Source: Variovorax saccharolyticus
GTDB taxonomy: Bacteria; Pseudomonadota; Gammaproteobacteria; Burkholderiales; Burkholderiaceae_C
Direction of reading: 5' to 3'
Assembly: GCF_030316765.1 (NCBI RefSeq)
Contig: NZ_JASZYT010000005.1
Span: 124,001-188,000 of the forward strand
Length of the DNA stretch: 64,000 bases
The position numbers and the translations under genes are program-made. The first letter of the stretch is position 1. Each line of letters starts with the position of its first letter. Below are positions 33,454 through 42,266 of this stretch, piece after piece. The notes beneath the pieces were generated by a model. It saw only the letters and a program-made list of their open reading frames with translations. It had not been told where the DNA came from and ran no database searches.

Positions 33454-34458
33454 ATGCCCATCCAACGCAGAAGCTTCATCCGCCATACCGTCGCCGCGAC
33501 CGCAGCCCTCGGCATCGGTGTTCCGGCCTTCGCGCAGTCGCGCACCAAGGTCAAGGTCGGCTACCTGCACACGCCGGCCGTCGATGGCCAGCTCTGGCTG
33601 GGCATCCAGGCGGGCAGCTTCGCCAAGCAGGGGCTCGAGCTGGAGCCCATCCAGTTCACCACCGGGCTGGAGCTGTTCCAGGCGATGATCGGCGGCAGCC
33701 TCGATGTGCTGACCACGGGCGCCGTGTTGTCCAACTTCCCGGCGCGCGGGCAGGGCAAGGTCTTTCTCATCAACAACATCGAGTACGCGACCGCCCAGCT
33801 CTGGGTGCGCGGCGATTCAGGCATCAACAGCCTCGCCGACCTCAAGGGCAAGCAGATCTCCACCACCACCGGCACCACGGCGCACGTCTTCCTCGACCGC
33901 GCGCTGCGCTCGGCGGGCCTGGATCCGGCCAAGGATGTGCAGCTCGTCAATCAACGCATGTCCGAGGCCGTGACCTCCGTGATCTCCGGCGCCGTGCCGG
34001 CCGTGGCCCTCTGGTCTCCCTTCGACTCGGTGGTGCGCCAGAAGCTGCCCGGTGCGCGCAAGATCGTCGATGCCTCGGCCTTCTTCCCGCAGGCCGCGAT
34101 CGTCGGCGGCTGGGCCGCGCGCAACGACTACTACGAGAAGAACAAGGCGGTCCTCAGCAAGCTCAACGCGGGCTGGTTGCCGGCCAACGAGCAGATCGTG
34201 TCCAGCCCCGACGCCGCGGCCGAGCAACTGCAGAAGACGCAATACAAGGAAGTGCCGCTGGCCGAGTTCAGGGAGCAGTTCAAGGCCTCCAAGTACTACT
34301 CGTCGGCCGAGTGGCGGGCCAAGTACACCGACGGCACCGTCACGCAATGGCTGCAGCAGGTGACGGACTTCTTCGTCCAGACCGCCAACATTCCCAATGC
34401 GCTGAAGGCGCAGCAGTACTTCGATCCGTCGCTGTTCACCGCCCTCGTGAAGGCATGA
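33454..34458 (+). CDS. ABC transporter substrate-binding protein (SsuA/TauA-like)
   Basis: A 334-residue periplasmic binding protein. The signal peptide MPIQRRSFIRHTVAATAALG carries an RRSFIR twin-arginine motif. The NMT1/SsuA fold follows: KVGYLHTPAVDGQLWLGIQAGSFAKQGLELE; GGSLDVLTTGAVLSNFPA; LKGKQISTTTGTTAHVFLDRAL. It binds the unknown substrate of this island. The ligand may be a carboxylate given the neighbouring enolase-superfamily and GMC enzymes. An AGGAGA ribosome-binding site precedes it. Its stop overlaps the start of the GMC gene. Confidence 0.9.
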   Translation: MPIQRRSFIRHTVAATAALGIGVPAFAQSRTKVKVGYLHTPAVDGQLWLGIQAGSFAKQGLELEPIQFTTGLELFQAMIGGSLDVLTTGAVLSNFPARGQGKVFLINNIEYATAQLWVRGDSGINSLADLKGKQISTTTGTTAHVFLDRALRSAGLDPAKDVQLVNQRMSEAVTSVISGAVPAVALWSPFDSVVRQKLPGARKIVDASAFFPQAAIVGGWAARNDYYEKNKAVLSKLNAGWLPANEQIVSSPDAAAEQLQKTQYKEVPLAEFREQFKASKYYSSAEWRAKYTDGTVTQWLQQVTDFFVQTANIPNALKAQQYFDPSLFTALVKA

Positions 34459-36062
34459 CGGCTGCACGCGAAGGCTTCGACCACATCATCGTCGGCGCCG
34501 GTTCGGCCGGCTGCGTGCTGGCCAACCGGCTCAGCGGTGCGGGCCGGCGCGTGCTGCTGCTGGAAGCGGGCGGCGCGGGCGGCCATTTCTGGCTGCGCCT
34601 GCCGGTCGGCTACTTCCGCTCGATCTACGACCCGCGCTTTTCCTGGCAGTTCGAGGTCGAGCCCCAGAGCCAGACGGACAACCGCCGCATCGTCTGGCCG
34701 CGCGGGCGGGTGCTGGGGGGGTCGAGCGCCATCAATGGGCTGATCTACATCCGCGGCCAGCGCGCCGACTTCGACGATTGGGCGCGCGCCGGTGCCGAGG
34801 GCTGGGGCTACCGCGAGGTGCTGCCCTTCTTCAAGAAGTCCGAGCGCTATGCGGGCGGCGAGAGCGAATACCACGGCGCCGGCGGCGAGCTCGGCGTCTC
34901 CGACCTGCGCAACGACCATCCCTACTGCGCGGCCTGGCTCCAGGCGGGGGCGCAGGCGGGCTTTCCGGCGAGCGACGACTTCAATGGCGCGCAGGACGAG
35001 GGCCTGGGTGCCTATCAGCTCACGCTGCGCGGCCACTGGCGCTGCGATGCGGCGGTCGCCTTTCTGCAACCCGCGCTGGCGCGGCCGAACCTGCGCGTGC
35101 GCACCGGCGTGCACGTGACGCGCGTGCTCATCGAAGGGGGCCGCGCGACCGGGGTGGAATGGCTCGAGGACGGGGTGCTTCGCCGCGCCGTGGCGGAGGG
35201 CGAAGTGATCCTGGCGGCCGGTGCGCTGCAAAGCCCGCAGTTGCTTCAGCTGTCGGGCATCGGCCCCGCCGACGCGCTGCGCCGGCACGGCATTCCGGTT
35301 CGCATGGACGCACCCGAGGTGGGCGCCAACCTTCAGGACCACTACCAGGCACGGGTGATCGTCAAGCTGCGCGAACCGATGTCGCTCAACGACCAGGTGC
35401 GCAGTCCGCTGGGCCTCGCGCGCATGGGTGCGCAATGGCTGTTCGGCCAGCGCGGGCCTCTGACGGTGGGCGCAGGCCAGGTCGGCGGCATGGTCCGCAG
35501 CGCGGTCGCCAAGGATGCGCGCGCCGACGTGCTGTTCAACGTGATGCCGCTGTCGGTCGACAAGCCGGGCGACGCGCTGCACCGCTTCTCGGGCTTCTCG
35601 GCCTCGGCGGCGCAATGCCGGCCCGAATCGCGTGGCACGGTGTCGCTGCGCTCGGCCGATCCGCTGGCGCCGCCGCGCATCGTGTCCGACTACCTCACCG
35701 AGCCCCACGACATCCGGGTGCTGGTCGAGGGCCTCAAGATCCTGCGCGACATCTACGCCCAGCCGGCCTTCCGTGTCCTGGTGACCGGTGTCGAACACCT
35801 GCCGGGCAATTCGCTTCGTACCGACGAGGAACTCGCGCAGTTCGCACGCGCCAAGGGCGGCACCGTGTTCCATCCGGTCGGCACCTGCCGCATGGGCGGC
35901 GATGCGCGTTCGGTCGTCGATGCACGCCTGCGCGTACGCGGCGTGCAGGGCCTGCGTGTGATCGACGCCTCGGTGATGCCGACGATGACATCGGCCAACA
36001 CCAATGCGGCGGCCATTCTCATCGGCGAGAAGGGCGCCGACCTGGTGCTGCGCGGCGGTTGA
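34455..36062 (+). CDS. GMC-family FAD oxidoreductase (choline dehydrogenase-like)
   Basis: A 535-residue flavoenzyme with dinucleotide fold IIVGAGSAGCVLANRLS, GMC signature 1 in RGRVLGGSSAINGLIYIRG, signature 2 in GALQSPQLLQLSGIGP, and C-terminal active site GTVFHPVGTCRMGGD with the catalytic His, then VIDASVMPTMTSANTNAAAILIGEKGADL. It oxidises an alcohol, perhaps a hydroxy acid or polyol imported by the adjacent ABC system. The ATG overlaps the binding-protein stop (ATGA), placing it as the last gene of the four-gene operon. Confidence 0.92.
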   Translation: MTAAREGFDHIIVGAGSAGCVLANRLSGAGRRVLLLEAGGAGGHFWLRLPVGYFRSIYDPRFSWQFEVEPQSQTDNRRIVWPRGRVLGGSSAINGLIYIRGQRADFDDWARAGAEGWGYREVLPFFKKSERYAGGESEYHGAGGELGVSDLRNDHPYCAAWLQAGAQAGFPASDDFNGAQDEGLGAYQLTLRGHWRCDAAVAFLQPALARPNLRVRTGVHVTRVLIEGGRATGVEWLEDGVLRRAVAEGEVILAAGALQSPQLLQLSGIGPADALRRHGIPVRMDAPEVGANLQDHYQARVIVKLREPMSLNDQVRSPLGLARMGAQWLFGQRGPLTVGAGQVGGMVRSAVAKDARADVLFNVMPLSVDKPGDALHRFSGFSASAAQCRPESRGTVSLRSADPLAPPRIVSDYLTEPHDIRVLVEGLKILRDIYAQPAFRVLVTGVEHLPGNSLRTDEELAQFARAKGGTVFHPVGTCRMGGDARSVVDARLRVRGVQGLRVIDASVMPTMTSANTNAAAILIGEKGADLVLRGG

Positions 36063-36099
36063 GCGGAGAAAGCGTCGAGGCCGCGCTGCAGTGCAGCTG

Positions 36100-37497
36100 T
36101 CAGCTGGGCTGCTCCGAAACACCCATCAGGACGTAGTCCAGGTCCCCGTTGGTGACCGGCGTGGTGGCACCCTTCGTCGAACTGACGAAGACGTACACGT
36201 ACTTGGTCATGCCGTCGAACTGGTACTTGAAGGCCTTGGCACGCAGCACGGCGGTGCCGCCGGACTTCTGCTGTTCGAGGCCCGTCGCGGCGAAGGCTTG
36301 CGCAATGCCTTCGGTCGCCGGGTCGCTGGTCTGGCCGGCAGGCTGGAACACGAACGAGCCGTCCGACTGGAAGCGGGAGGTGCCGGTGCGCGTGCAGTTC
36401 TCGTATTCCGCGAACTCCAGGCCCTGCAGTTCGGCCGGATCGGAGACCGGAACCAGGTCTTCCGCGACATAGACGTACTGGCTGCGCGCAACGCTGGCGT
36501 TCGAGACGCAAAGCTCGCCGACCCGGTTGCCATCGAGGCTCACGAAACTGCTCATCCCTGACAGCGTGGCCAGATTGCCTGCGGAGCCGTAGGTTCCGGA
36601 GATCGCCACGGTTCCCCGGTGGGGGTCGGGGATCGACATCGTGTAGGTGTCCGTCAATGTCTTGGCCGCGCCGACCCGCATGGTCGTGAGGTTCGGCGTC
36701 GTGAAGGCGGTCCCCGCATAGGCTTCCAGCGTCAACGCCTGGCCGGCCGCCGCACGGGTGGCCGCTTCCGTCTGGCTGAGTCCGGCGCCCTGCAGGGCGG
36801 CGCGGTAGCTTTCGATCAGGTCGTCGCCGGCATCGCCCTTCGTGGCGCTGAACTGCGAAGTGAGGGGATCGAATCCGTCGGGCAGGGCAAGCCGGCCGGG
36901 CAGCGTGGCCAAGGTCAGCTTGAACTTGGCCAGCGCGTCGGCCAATGCGGTCGATGTGATGAGGCTGGTCAACGCGCCGTTGGTCGAACTTGCGAACCAG
37001 GTCGCGGGAACCTGCCCGCTGAGAATCCCCACGATCAGGTCGGTGAGCGGCGTGATGTTCGTGGTGCCCGGCGCCGCCACCACGGAATGCAGCACGGTCT
37101 GGCTGGGTGCCGATGCAAAGTTGAGCACCGAGGCGTAGTTGACGATGCTCTGCGTTCCCGTGACACGCGCCGCGCAGGGATAGTCGGTGCTCTTGAGCGA
37201 TGCGGTCCAGACACCGTCGGTGTCGGTGGTCGCGGAGGCCGTTGCGCCCGAAGCGCACTTCAGTTCCACGGTCCCGCCGCTGATCGGAGCGCCGACGGCG
37301 GCGACGCCCGTGACAGTCGTGGTGGTGCTGGCCGGGGTACTGGCCGGGGTGGTGGGCGAGGGGCTCGTGATCGGCGCGAAGCCGCCGCCGCCACCACCAC
37401 CGCATGCCGCCATCGCGGCCACCATCAGCGCGCTCAGCGCCCACCGGACGCTCAGGCGCCTGTTCCGAGTGTTCTTCAATTCCTGTCCTTCGATCAT
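36100..37497 (-). CDS. Large glycine-zipped lipoprotein with N-terminal Ig-like fold (unknown function)
   Basis: A 465-residue lipoprotein. After the signal core LSALMVAAMAAC comes a GGGGGGG linker and a Thr/Pro/Ser-rich spacer. A carboxypeptidase-regulatory/Ig-like segment follows (VTGVAAVGAPISGGTVELKCASGATASATTDTDGVWT). The remainder (about 130-465) is mixed alpha/beta with ITPLTDLIVGILSGQ and several strand repeats; I recognise no catalytic motif. Such proteins are common surface lipoproteins of Comamonadaceae. The annotated ATG has no good ribosome-binding site. A TTG at about 37479, preceded by AGGACAGGA, may be the true start. It converges with the GMC gene. Confidence 0.72.
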   Translation of the reverse strand: MIEGQELKNTRNRRLSVRWALSALMVAAMAACGGGGGGGFAPITSPSPTTPASTPASTTTTVTGVAAVGAPISGGTVELKCASGATASATTDTDGVWTASLKSTDYPCAARVTGTQSIVNYASVLNFASAPSQTVLHSVVAAPGTTNITPLTDLIVGILSGQVPATWFASSTNGALTSLITSTALADALAKFKLTLATLPGRLALPDGFDPLTSQFSATKGDAGDDLIESYRAALQGAGLSQTEAATRAAAGQALTLEAYAGTAFTTPNLTTMRVGAAKTLTDTYTMSIPDPHRGTVAISGTYGSAGNLATLSGMSSFVSLDGNRVGELCVSNASVARSQYVYVAEDLVPVSDPAELQGLEFAEYENCTRTGTSRFQSDGSFVFQPAGQTSDPATEGIAQAFAATGLEQQKSGGTAVLRAKAFKYQFDGMTKYVYVFVSSTKGATTPVTNGDLDYVLMGVSEQPS

Positions 37498-37631
37498 GTG
37501 GAGGAAGTCGCCGTGCGCCGTGGCGGCAGGCGGCCCCGGACGGGCGATGACCACGTCCATCGATTCATATCGGCACGGGGAGGGCAAGTCTGAAGGGCTT
37601 GCCTTCGCAGGCGTCGCGCAGCAGCGCGGAA

Positions 37632-37904
37632 ATGCTGCCAAGTCGGAATTACGACCGGTCCAGCATCTTCATCATCCAGGCGTGGTAGCGATACTTCGCC
37701 CAAGCGATCCACCAGGGCCACATTCCTTGGGAAGTTGTCGGGGCGGCGCACGGCTATTGGCTCGCGCACAACGAAGCCAAGGCGTCCATTCAGAAGATCT
37801 TCTCGGGTGCGAACGCAGGCGACGTCCTCAAGAGCGATCACAGTAGCTGGTTCCGAGCCATGTTTTCCGGGCCTTCATTTCGGCGCCGCCTCGGCGGATC
37901 ATGA
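37632..37904 (+). pseudogene. Decayed fragment of a Fic-like protein
   Basis: Conceptual translation of this otherwise gene-free stretch gives about 90 codons with one in-frame TAG (37686-37688). After the stop it reads QAIHQGHIPWEVVGAAHGYWLAHNEAKASIQKIF and DVLKSDHSSWFRAMF, then ends at TGA. The DHSSWFRAMF segment resembles the DHxxWYRxMF region before the Fic core in one Fic/AMP-transferase subgroup. The catalytic HPFxxGNGR part is absent. I read it as the residue of a larger gene; the family call rests on memory of that motif. The flanks (37498-37631 and 37905-37985) hold nothing else I recognise. Confidence 0.45.
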
Positions 37905-37985
37905 AGCTGACGGGGTGTTCGGCATGGGGCAAGACAGGCCGAGTACTTCCAGACGCAGGGCGTTCGACACGCCCTCGATGAGGAG

Positions 37986-39044
37986 TCACGCGGCCTTGCG
38001 CAGGAATCCCTGGTTGGCCCCGTTGCGATTGGGCGCGAAGCCATTCGCCAGCAGCGATTCTTCCGCCGTGTCGTAGAAGACACCGATCCTCGAGATGTCG
38101 CGCGCCTGTTGGGCAGTCGCGATGGGGCGGCCGAACTGGCGCGAGATCTGCACCAGTTGCTCGATCTGCGCCACGGTGCCGATCTTGGCCGTGCGCGTCT
38201 GGTTCCAGAGCACGTCCTCGGTGCCGCAGCGCACGTGCAGGCCCATGGCGATGCCCATCATGTTCACGGGCAGGACGTTGCGGACCGAGCTTTCCACCGT
38301 GAGCACCGCGCCATCGGGAACGGCGCGCAGGAAGTTGGCGAGGTTGTAGATGTTCGGTGCATCCATGCCGCCGCTGATCGCCACCCAGTTCATCACCAGC
38401 GGGCCCTTGTAGACACCGCGGCGCATCAGTCGCTCGACCGACTCGAAGCTGTTGATGTTGTAGCACTGGAAGGCGCTCTGGATGCCGGCGGCCGTCAGGC
38501 GGCGGATGTGCTCCTCGACCCAACCGGGCTGTGCCGGCACCGTCATCTCCCTGTAGGCCTCGAAGATGGCGGGGATCTCCCGCGAAGTGCCCTTGAAGTC
38601 TGCCAGCTCGGCGTGCTCCGTGACGTTCATCTGCGAGGTGTTGACCGTCACCGTCACCTGGTCCGGTTTCGGATCGAGCTCGGCGAGCATGTGGCGCGTG
38701 TCGTCGCTCAGCCACTTGGCGGCCGCGCCTTCGGACTCTGGCGCGAAGCTGATGGAGCCGCCCACCTGGATGATCATCTCGGGCACGCGTGCACGCACCC
38801 CGGCGATCAGCTCGTTGAACTTGGACAGGCGCTTGCTGCCCTTGCCATCGAGTTCGCGCACGTGCAGGTGCAGCACCGTTGCGCCGGCGTTGTAGCAATC
38901 CACCGCCTTCTGGATCTGGTCCTCCATCGTGACCGGAATTTCTTCCGGGAAGTCCGACGGAAGCCAGCCCGGCGCGTAAGGAGCGGCCGTGATGATCAGG
39001 GGCTGCTGGTTTTCGGGAAACAGGTGGCCGTCGAGGAAGTTCAT
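37986..39044 (-). CDS. BKACE family beta-keto acid cleavage enzyme (copy 1)
   Basis: A 352-residue zinc enzyme of the 3-keto-5-aminohexanoate cleavage (DUF849/BKACE) family. Motifs are LIITAAPYAPG, GATVLHLHVRELDGKG with the metal-binding HxH, QVGGSISFAPES, TVNTSQMNVTEHAELADF, and VESSVRNVLPVNMMGIAMGLHVRCGTEDVLW. The reaction joins a beta-keto acid with acetyl-CoA to give acetoacetate and a new acyl-CoA. It is the last gene of a minus-strand operon, 43 bp after a close paralogue. Pronounced identity between the copies suggests recent duplication; differences cluster between residues about 160 and 235 and in the C-terminal quarter. Confidence 0.9.
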   Translation of the reverse strand: MNFLDGHLFPENQQPLIITAAPYAPGWLPSDFPEEIPVTMEDQIQKAVDCYNAGATVLHLHVRELDGKGSKRLSKFNELIAGVRARVPEMIIQVGGSISFAPESEGAAAKWLSDDTRHMLAELDPKPDQVTVTVNTSQMNVTEHAELADFKGTSREIPAIFEAYREMTVPAQPGWVEEHIRRLTAAGIQSAFQCYNINSFESVERLMRRGVYKGPLVMNWVAISGGMDAPNIYNLANFLRAVPDGAVLTVESSVRNVLPVNMMGIAMGLHVRCGTEDVLWNQTRTAKIGTVAQIEQLVQISRQFGRPIATAQQARDISRIGVFYDTAEESLLANGFAPNRNGANQGFLRKAA

Positions 39045-39087
39045 GTCGTTTCGTCTCAGGTTGCAATGCGGATGTCGGAAGGATCGG

Positions 39088-40161
39088 TCAAGCCACCAGT
39101 TCGCTGTCCGGCTTGCGCAGGAACCCCTGGTTGCCGCCGTTGCGATTCGGCGCGAAGCCATTGGCCTGAAGCGTCTCTTCCGTGGTGTCGTAGAAGACCC
39201 CGATCTTCATGATCTCCCGTGCCTGCTGCGCTGTCGCGATGGGGCGGCCGAATTCGCCCGAGATGCGCACCAGCTGCCTGATCTGCTCGACGGAGCTCGC
39301 CTTTCCTGTGCGGGTCTGGTTCCAGAGCACGTCCTCGATACCGCAGCGCACGTGCAGGCCCAGGGCAATGCCGATCATGTTCACCGGCAGCACATTGAGC
39401 ACCGAGCTTTCCACCGTGACCACCGCGCCGTCGGGCACGGCACGCAGCATGTTGGCCAGGTTGTAGATGTTCGCCTGATCCATCCCGCCGCTGATGGCCA
39501 CCCAGTTCATCACCAGTAGCCCCTTGTAGATGCCGCGACGGATCATTCGCTCGATCGTTTCGAAGCTGTTGATGTTGTAGCACTGGAATTCGCTCTGGAT
39601 TCCAGCGGCTGTCAGGCGCCGGATGTGTTCCTCGACCCAGCTGGGATTGGCGGGCACGACCATGTCCTTGTAGGTTGCATAGAGGTGCGGGAATCCGCGC
39701 GACACGCCCTTGAAGTCGTCCAGGCCCGCATGCTCCGTCACGTTCATCTGCGAGGTGTTGACTGTCACCGTCACCTGGTCGGGCTTCGGATCGAGCTCGG
39801 CCAGCATGTGGCGCGTGTCGTCGCTCAGCCACTTGGCTGCTGCGCCGTCCGATTCGGGCGCGAAGCTGATGGAGCCGCCCACCTGGATGACCATCTCGGG
39901 CACGCGCGCACGCACCCCGGCGATCAGCTCGTTGAACTTCGACAGGCGCTTGCTGCCCTTGCCATCGAGTTCGCGCACGTGCAGGTGCAGCACGGTGGCG
40001 CCGGCTTCGTAGCAGTCCACCGCCTTCTGGATCTGGTCCTCCATCGTGACCGGGATGTCTTCCGGAAAGTCCGATGGAATCCAGCCCGGCGCATAGGGAG
40101 CGGCCGTGATGATCAGGGGCTGCTGGTTCTCGGGGTACAGGTGGCCGTCGAGGAAGTTCAT
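39088..40161 (-). CDS. BKACE family beta-keto acid cleavage enzyme (copy 2)
   Basis: A 357-residue paralogue of the downstream gene, with the same motifs (LHLHVRELDGKG, GGSISFAPES, VESSVLNVLPVNMIGIALGLHVRCGIEDVLW). Compared with copy 1, the main changes are HAGLDDFKGVSRGFPHLYATYKDMVVPANPSW, the GIQSEFQCYN segment and a longer C-terminal tail (KPDSELVA). Both retain the metal-binding HxH, so both should be active. Two specificities or a dosage effect are both possible. It lies 66 bp after the TauD-like gene. Confidence 0.9.
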   Translation of the reverse strand: MNFLDGHLYPENQQPLIITAAPYAPGWIPSDFPEDIPVTMEDQIQKAVDCYEAGATVLHLHVRELDGKGSKRLSKFNELIAGVRARVPEMVIQVGGSISFAPESDGAAAKWLSDDTRHMLAELDPKPDQVTVTVNTSQMNVTEHAGLDDFKGVSRGFPHLYATYKDMVVPANPSWVEEHIRRLTAAGIQSEFQCYNINSFETIERMIRRGIYKGLLVMNWVAISGGMDQANIYNLANMLRAVPDGAVVTVESSVLNVLPVNMIGIALGLHVRCGIEDVLWNQTRTGKASSVEQIRQLVRISGEFGRPIATAQQAREIMKIGVFYDTTEETLQANGFAPNRNGGNQGFLRKPDSELVA

Positions 40162-40227
40162 GGGATGGGTCTCCGAGTGGATAGGGGATGTCGGGAATGT
40201 CGAACGGGATGAAGAGACTTCAGGCAC

Positions 40228-41070
40228 TCAGTACGGAACGTCGCCCACGATGCCGGCGCGCTCCATCTTTCGCGGCGCGGGCCAGTAGTCGTTGACTGCG
40301 TAGTGCTGCGTGCTGCGGTTGTCCCAGACGGCCACGTCCCCGGGCTGCCAGGACCAGCGCACCTGGTACTCGGGAATGGTGGCCCGGCTCGTCAGGTAGT
40401 TCAGCAGCAGCGATGCGCCCGGCAACTTGTCGATGCCGTGGCGGATGTTCTCCGGCGTGTTGTAGTTGACGAAGTGCGTGGTGAAGCCGCCTACGTACAG
40501 GATCTTCTCGCCGGTTTCGGGATGCGTGCGCACGACCGGATGCTCGACCGGCGGGTTGTCCCGATCCAGCTTCCTGCGCGCTTCATCCGGCATGACGGCG
40601 CCGAAGGAAGGCTCGATGCTGGCCTTGGCGCGAAGCTTCAGGATCTTCTGTTTGATCTCCTCCGGCAGTTCCTCGTACGCCTGAACCATGTTGACCCAGA
40701 TGGTGTCGCCGCCGATCTCCGGGCATTCGATGCAGCGCAGCACCGCGCCCATGGCGGGGTTCTGGCGCCACAGGCCGTCGGAGTGATACGAGTTCTCGTA
40801 GCTGTGCCTCGAGTCGCTGCGGTAGATGAGAACCAGGCCGGGGTGCTCGGGATCGCTGTTGACCACGGGGTGGTCTTCCAGCTTGCCGAAGCAACTCGCG
40901 AAGGCCACGTGGTCGGCGCGCGTGATGTCCTGGTTGCGAAAGAAGAGCACCTTGTGCTTGAGCAGGGCGGACTTGAGCTGTGCGAAGAGCTCGGGGTTTC
41001 GCGCTGCTTCGCCGAGATGGATTTCGCTGACTTCGGCGCCAATGGCCGGCGTGACTTGCTTGATCTTCAT
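40228..41070 (-). CDS. TauD/TfdA-family 2-oxoglutarate-dependent dioxygenase
   Basis: A 280-residue non-haem iron oxygenase. The facial triad is visible as HSD (His96, Asp98) in YENSYHSDGLW and the distal His256 in WDNRSTQHYAVNDY, followed by the 2-oxoglutarate-binding arginine in PAPRKMER. The family hydroxylates taurine, 2,4-D-type herbicides, alkyl sulfates and carnitine precursors. In this operon it probably opens or deaminates the imported substrate to yield the beta-keto acid used by the BKACE enzymes; that is an inference from gene order. The start follows GGAG in the intergenic region. Confidence 0.9.
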   Translation of the reverse strand: MKIKQVTPAIGAEVSEIHLGEAARNPELFAQLKSALLKHKVLFFRNQDITRADHVAFASCFGKLEDHPVVNSDPEHPGLVLIYRSDSRHSYENSYHSDGLWRQNPAMGAVLRCIECPEIGGDTIWVNMVQAYEELPEEIKQKILKLRAKASIEPSFGAVMPDEARRKLDRDNPPVEHPVVRTHPETGEKILYVGGFTTHFVNYNTPENIRHGIDKLPGASLLLNYLTSRATIPEYQVRWSWQPGDVAVWDNRSTQHYAVNDYWPAPRKMERAGIVGDVPY

Positions 41071-41102
41071 GTCTTGCTCTCTGGAGGAATGGCGGCGCTG
41101 GG

Positions 41103-42074
41103 TCAGTTCGCCTGGATGTTGAACTTCTTGACGATGGCGGCGTTCCGCTGTGACAGCAACTTGTTCTCGGACAGCAGCGCTGCCGTATCGATGCTCACGT
41201 CGGGCTCCACGCCCACGTCGACCAGCTTCTGCTGCACCGCGGGCGCATCGGCTGCCTTCTTGATGATGGCCTGGAGCTTCGCCAGGACATCGGCCGGCAG
41301 CTTGCTGGAGCCGTAGAAGCAGACCTGTCCCTGGAACTGGATGTCCCGGTAGCCGAGTTCGGTCATGGTCGGCACGTCCGGGAAGTACCTGGAGCGGCTC
41401 TTGCCGGAGACCGCGTAGGGACGCAGCATGCCGCCCTTGATCAGGGGCAACGAAGTCACCACGCCATCGAACATGATGTCGACCTGGCCGCCGATCAGGT
41501 CCTGAAGCGCTGGCGGCGATCCGGCGTAGCCGACGTGCTGCATGTCCAGTTCAGCCTGGTTGCTGAGGATCAGTCCCGAGTACTGCGACACCGTCCCCAC
41601 GCCGTAGCTGGCGAAGCTGGACTTGCCCTTGCGCGATTTCAGTTGCGCGATGAGACCCTGGAAGTCCTTGGCCGGGTAGCTTGCACCGGTCACGAGCACG
41701 TAGCTCGACGTTGCCACCCTGGCGATGGTGGCGATGTCCTTCAGCGGGTCGTACGGTACCTTCATCACCTGCGGCGCTTCCACCAGCAGGTTGCTCGCGC
41801 CCAGCAGGATCGTGTTGCCGTCCGGTGCCGCCTGCAGCATGGCGTTGAGCCCGATCGAGCCCGTTGCCCCGGGGCGGTTCTCGACGACCACCGGCCGGCC
41901 GGTGTCCGCGGCGATCTGTTGTCCGACGACGCGTGCGGCGGTGTCCATCGTTCCGCCCGCCGGCGCCGGAACGATCACCCTCAGGGGCTTGTCTCCGGAA
42001 GCGGCCCAGACGTTGAGCGCCAGCGAACATGTGATCAACGCCATCGCAGGGCGCGCAAACTGATGCAGTTTCAT
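41103..42074 (-). CDS. Bug-family tripartite tricarboxylate transporter binding protein
   Basis: A 323-residue periplasmic protein with a Sec signal peptide ending at LNVWAASG. The Bug/TctC fold follows: LRVIVPAPAGGTMDTAARVVGQQIAADTGRPVVVENRPGATGSIG, GGQVDIMFDG. Bug proteins bind carboxylates and amino-acid-like compounds through main-chain contacts. The TctA/TctB membrane partners are not in this window, so it must use distant ones or act as a sensor. It is the first gene of the dioxygenase-BKACE operon. Nothing definite is seen in the 192-bp divergent gap before the quinone oxidoreductase gene. Confidence 0.92.
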   Translation of the reverse strand: MKLHQFARPAMALITCSLALNVWAASGDKPLRVIVPAPAGGTMDTAARVVGQQIAADTGRPVVVENRPGATGSIGLNAMLQAAPDGNTILLGASNLLVEAPQVMKVPYDPLKDIATIARVATSSYVLVTGASYPAKDFQGLIAQLKSRKGKSSFASYGVGTVSQYSGLILSNQAELDMQHVGYAGSPPALQDLIGGQVDIMFDGVVTSLPLIKGGMLRPYAVSGKSRSRYFPDVPTMTELGYRDIQFQGQVCFYGSSKLPADVLAKLQAIIKKAADAPAVQQKLVDVGVEPDVSIDTAALLSENKLLSQRNAAIVKKFNIQAN

Positions 42075-42266
42075 TCCAGTGTCTCCATTTCCAGTTCGTT
42101 TCGGATCGATCTGTCAGCGGGTCCAGTATCTGGCGCATGGGCAACAGCTTCTTGCTTATCTGGGACATGCAGTTGTCGAAACGGGACATTGCCGACGTCG
42201 CGCTTCCAGTCCGGGAGCCGTCCCCCAAGAATCGCGTCTCCACATGCATTTACAAGGACACGAACC

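Noticed and set aside
36063..36110. A CAGCT-N3-AGCTG hairpin between the GMC gene and the lipoprotein gene as a shared terminator
   Set aside because: Only a 5-bp stem with no T-run on either strand; too weak to call.
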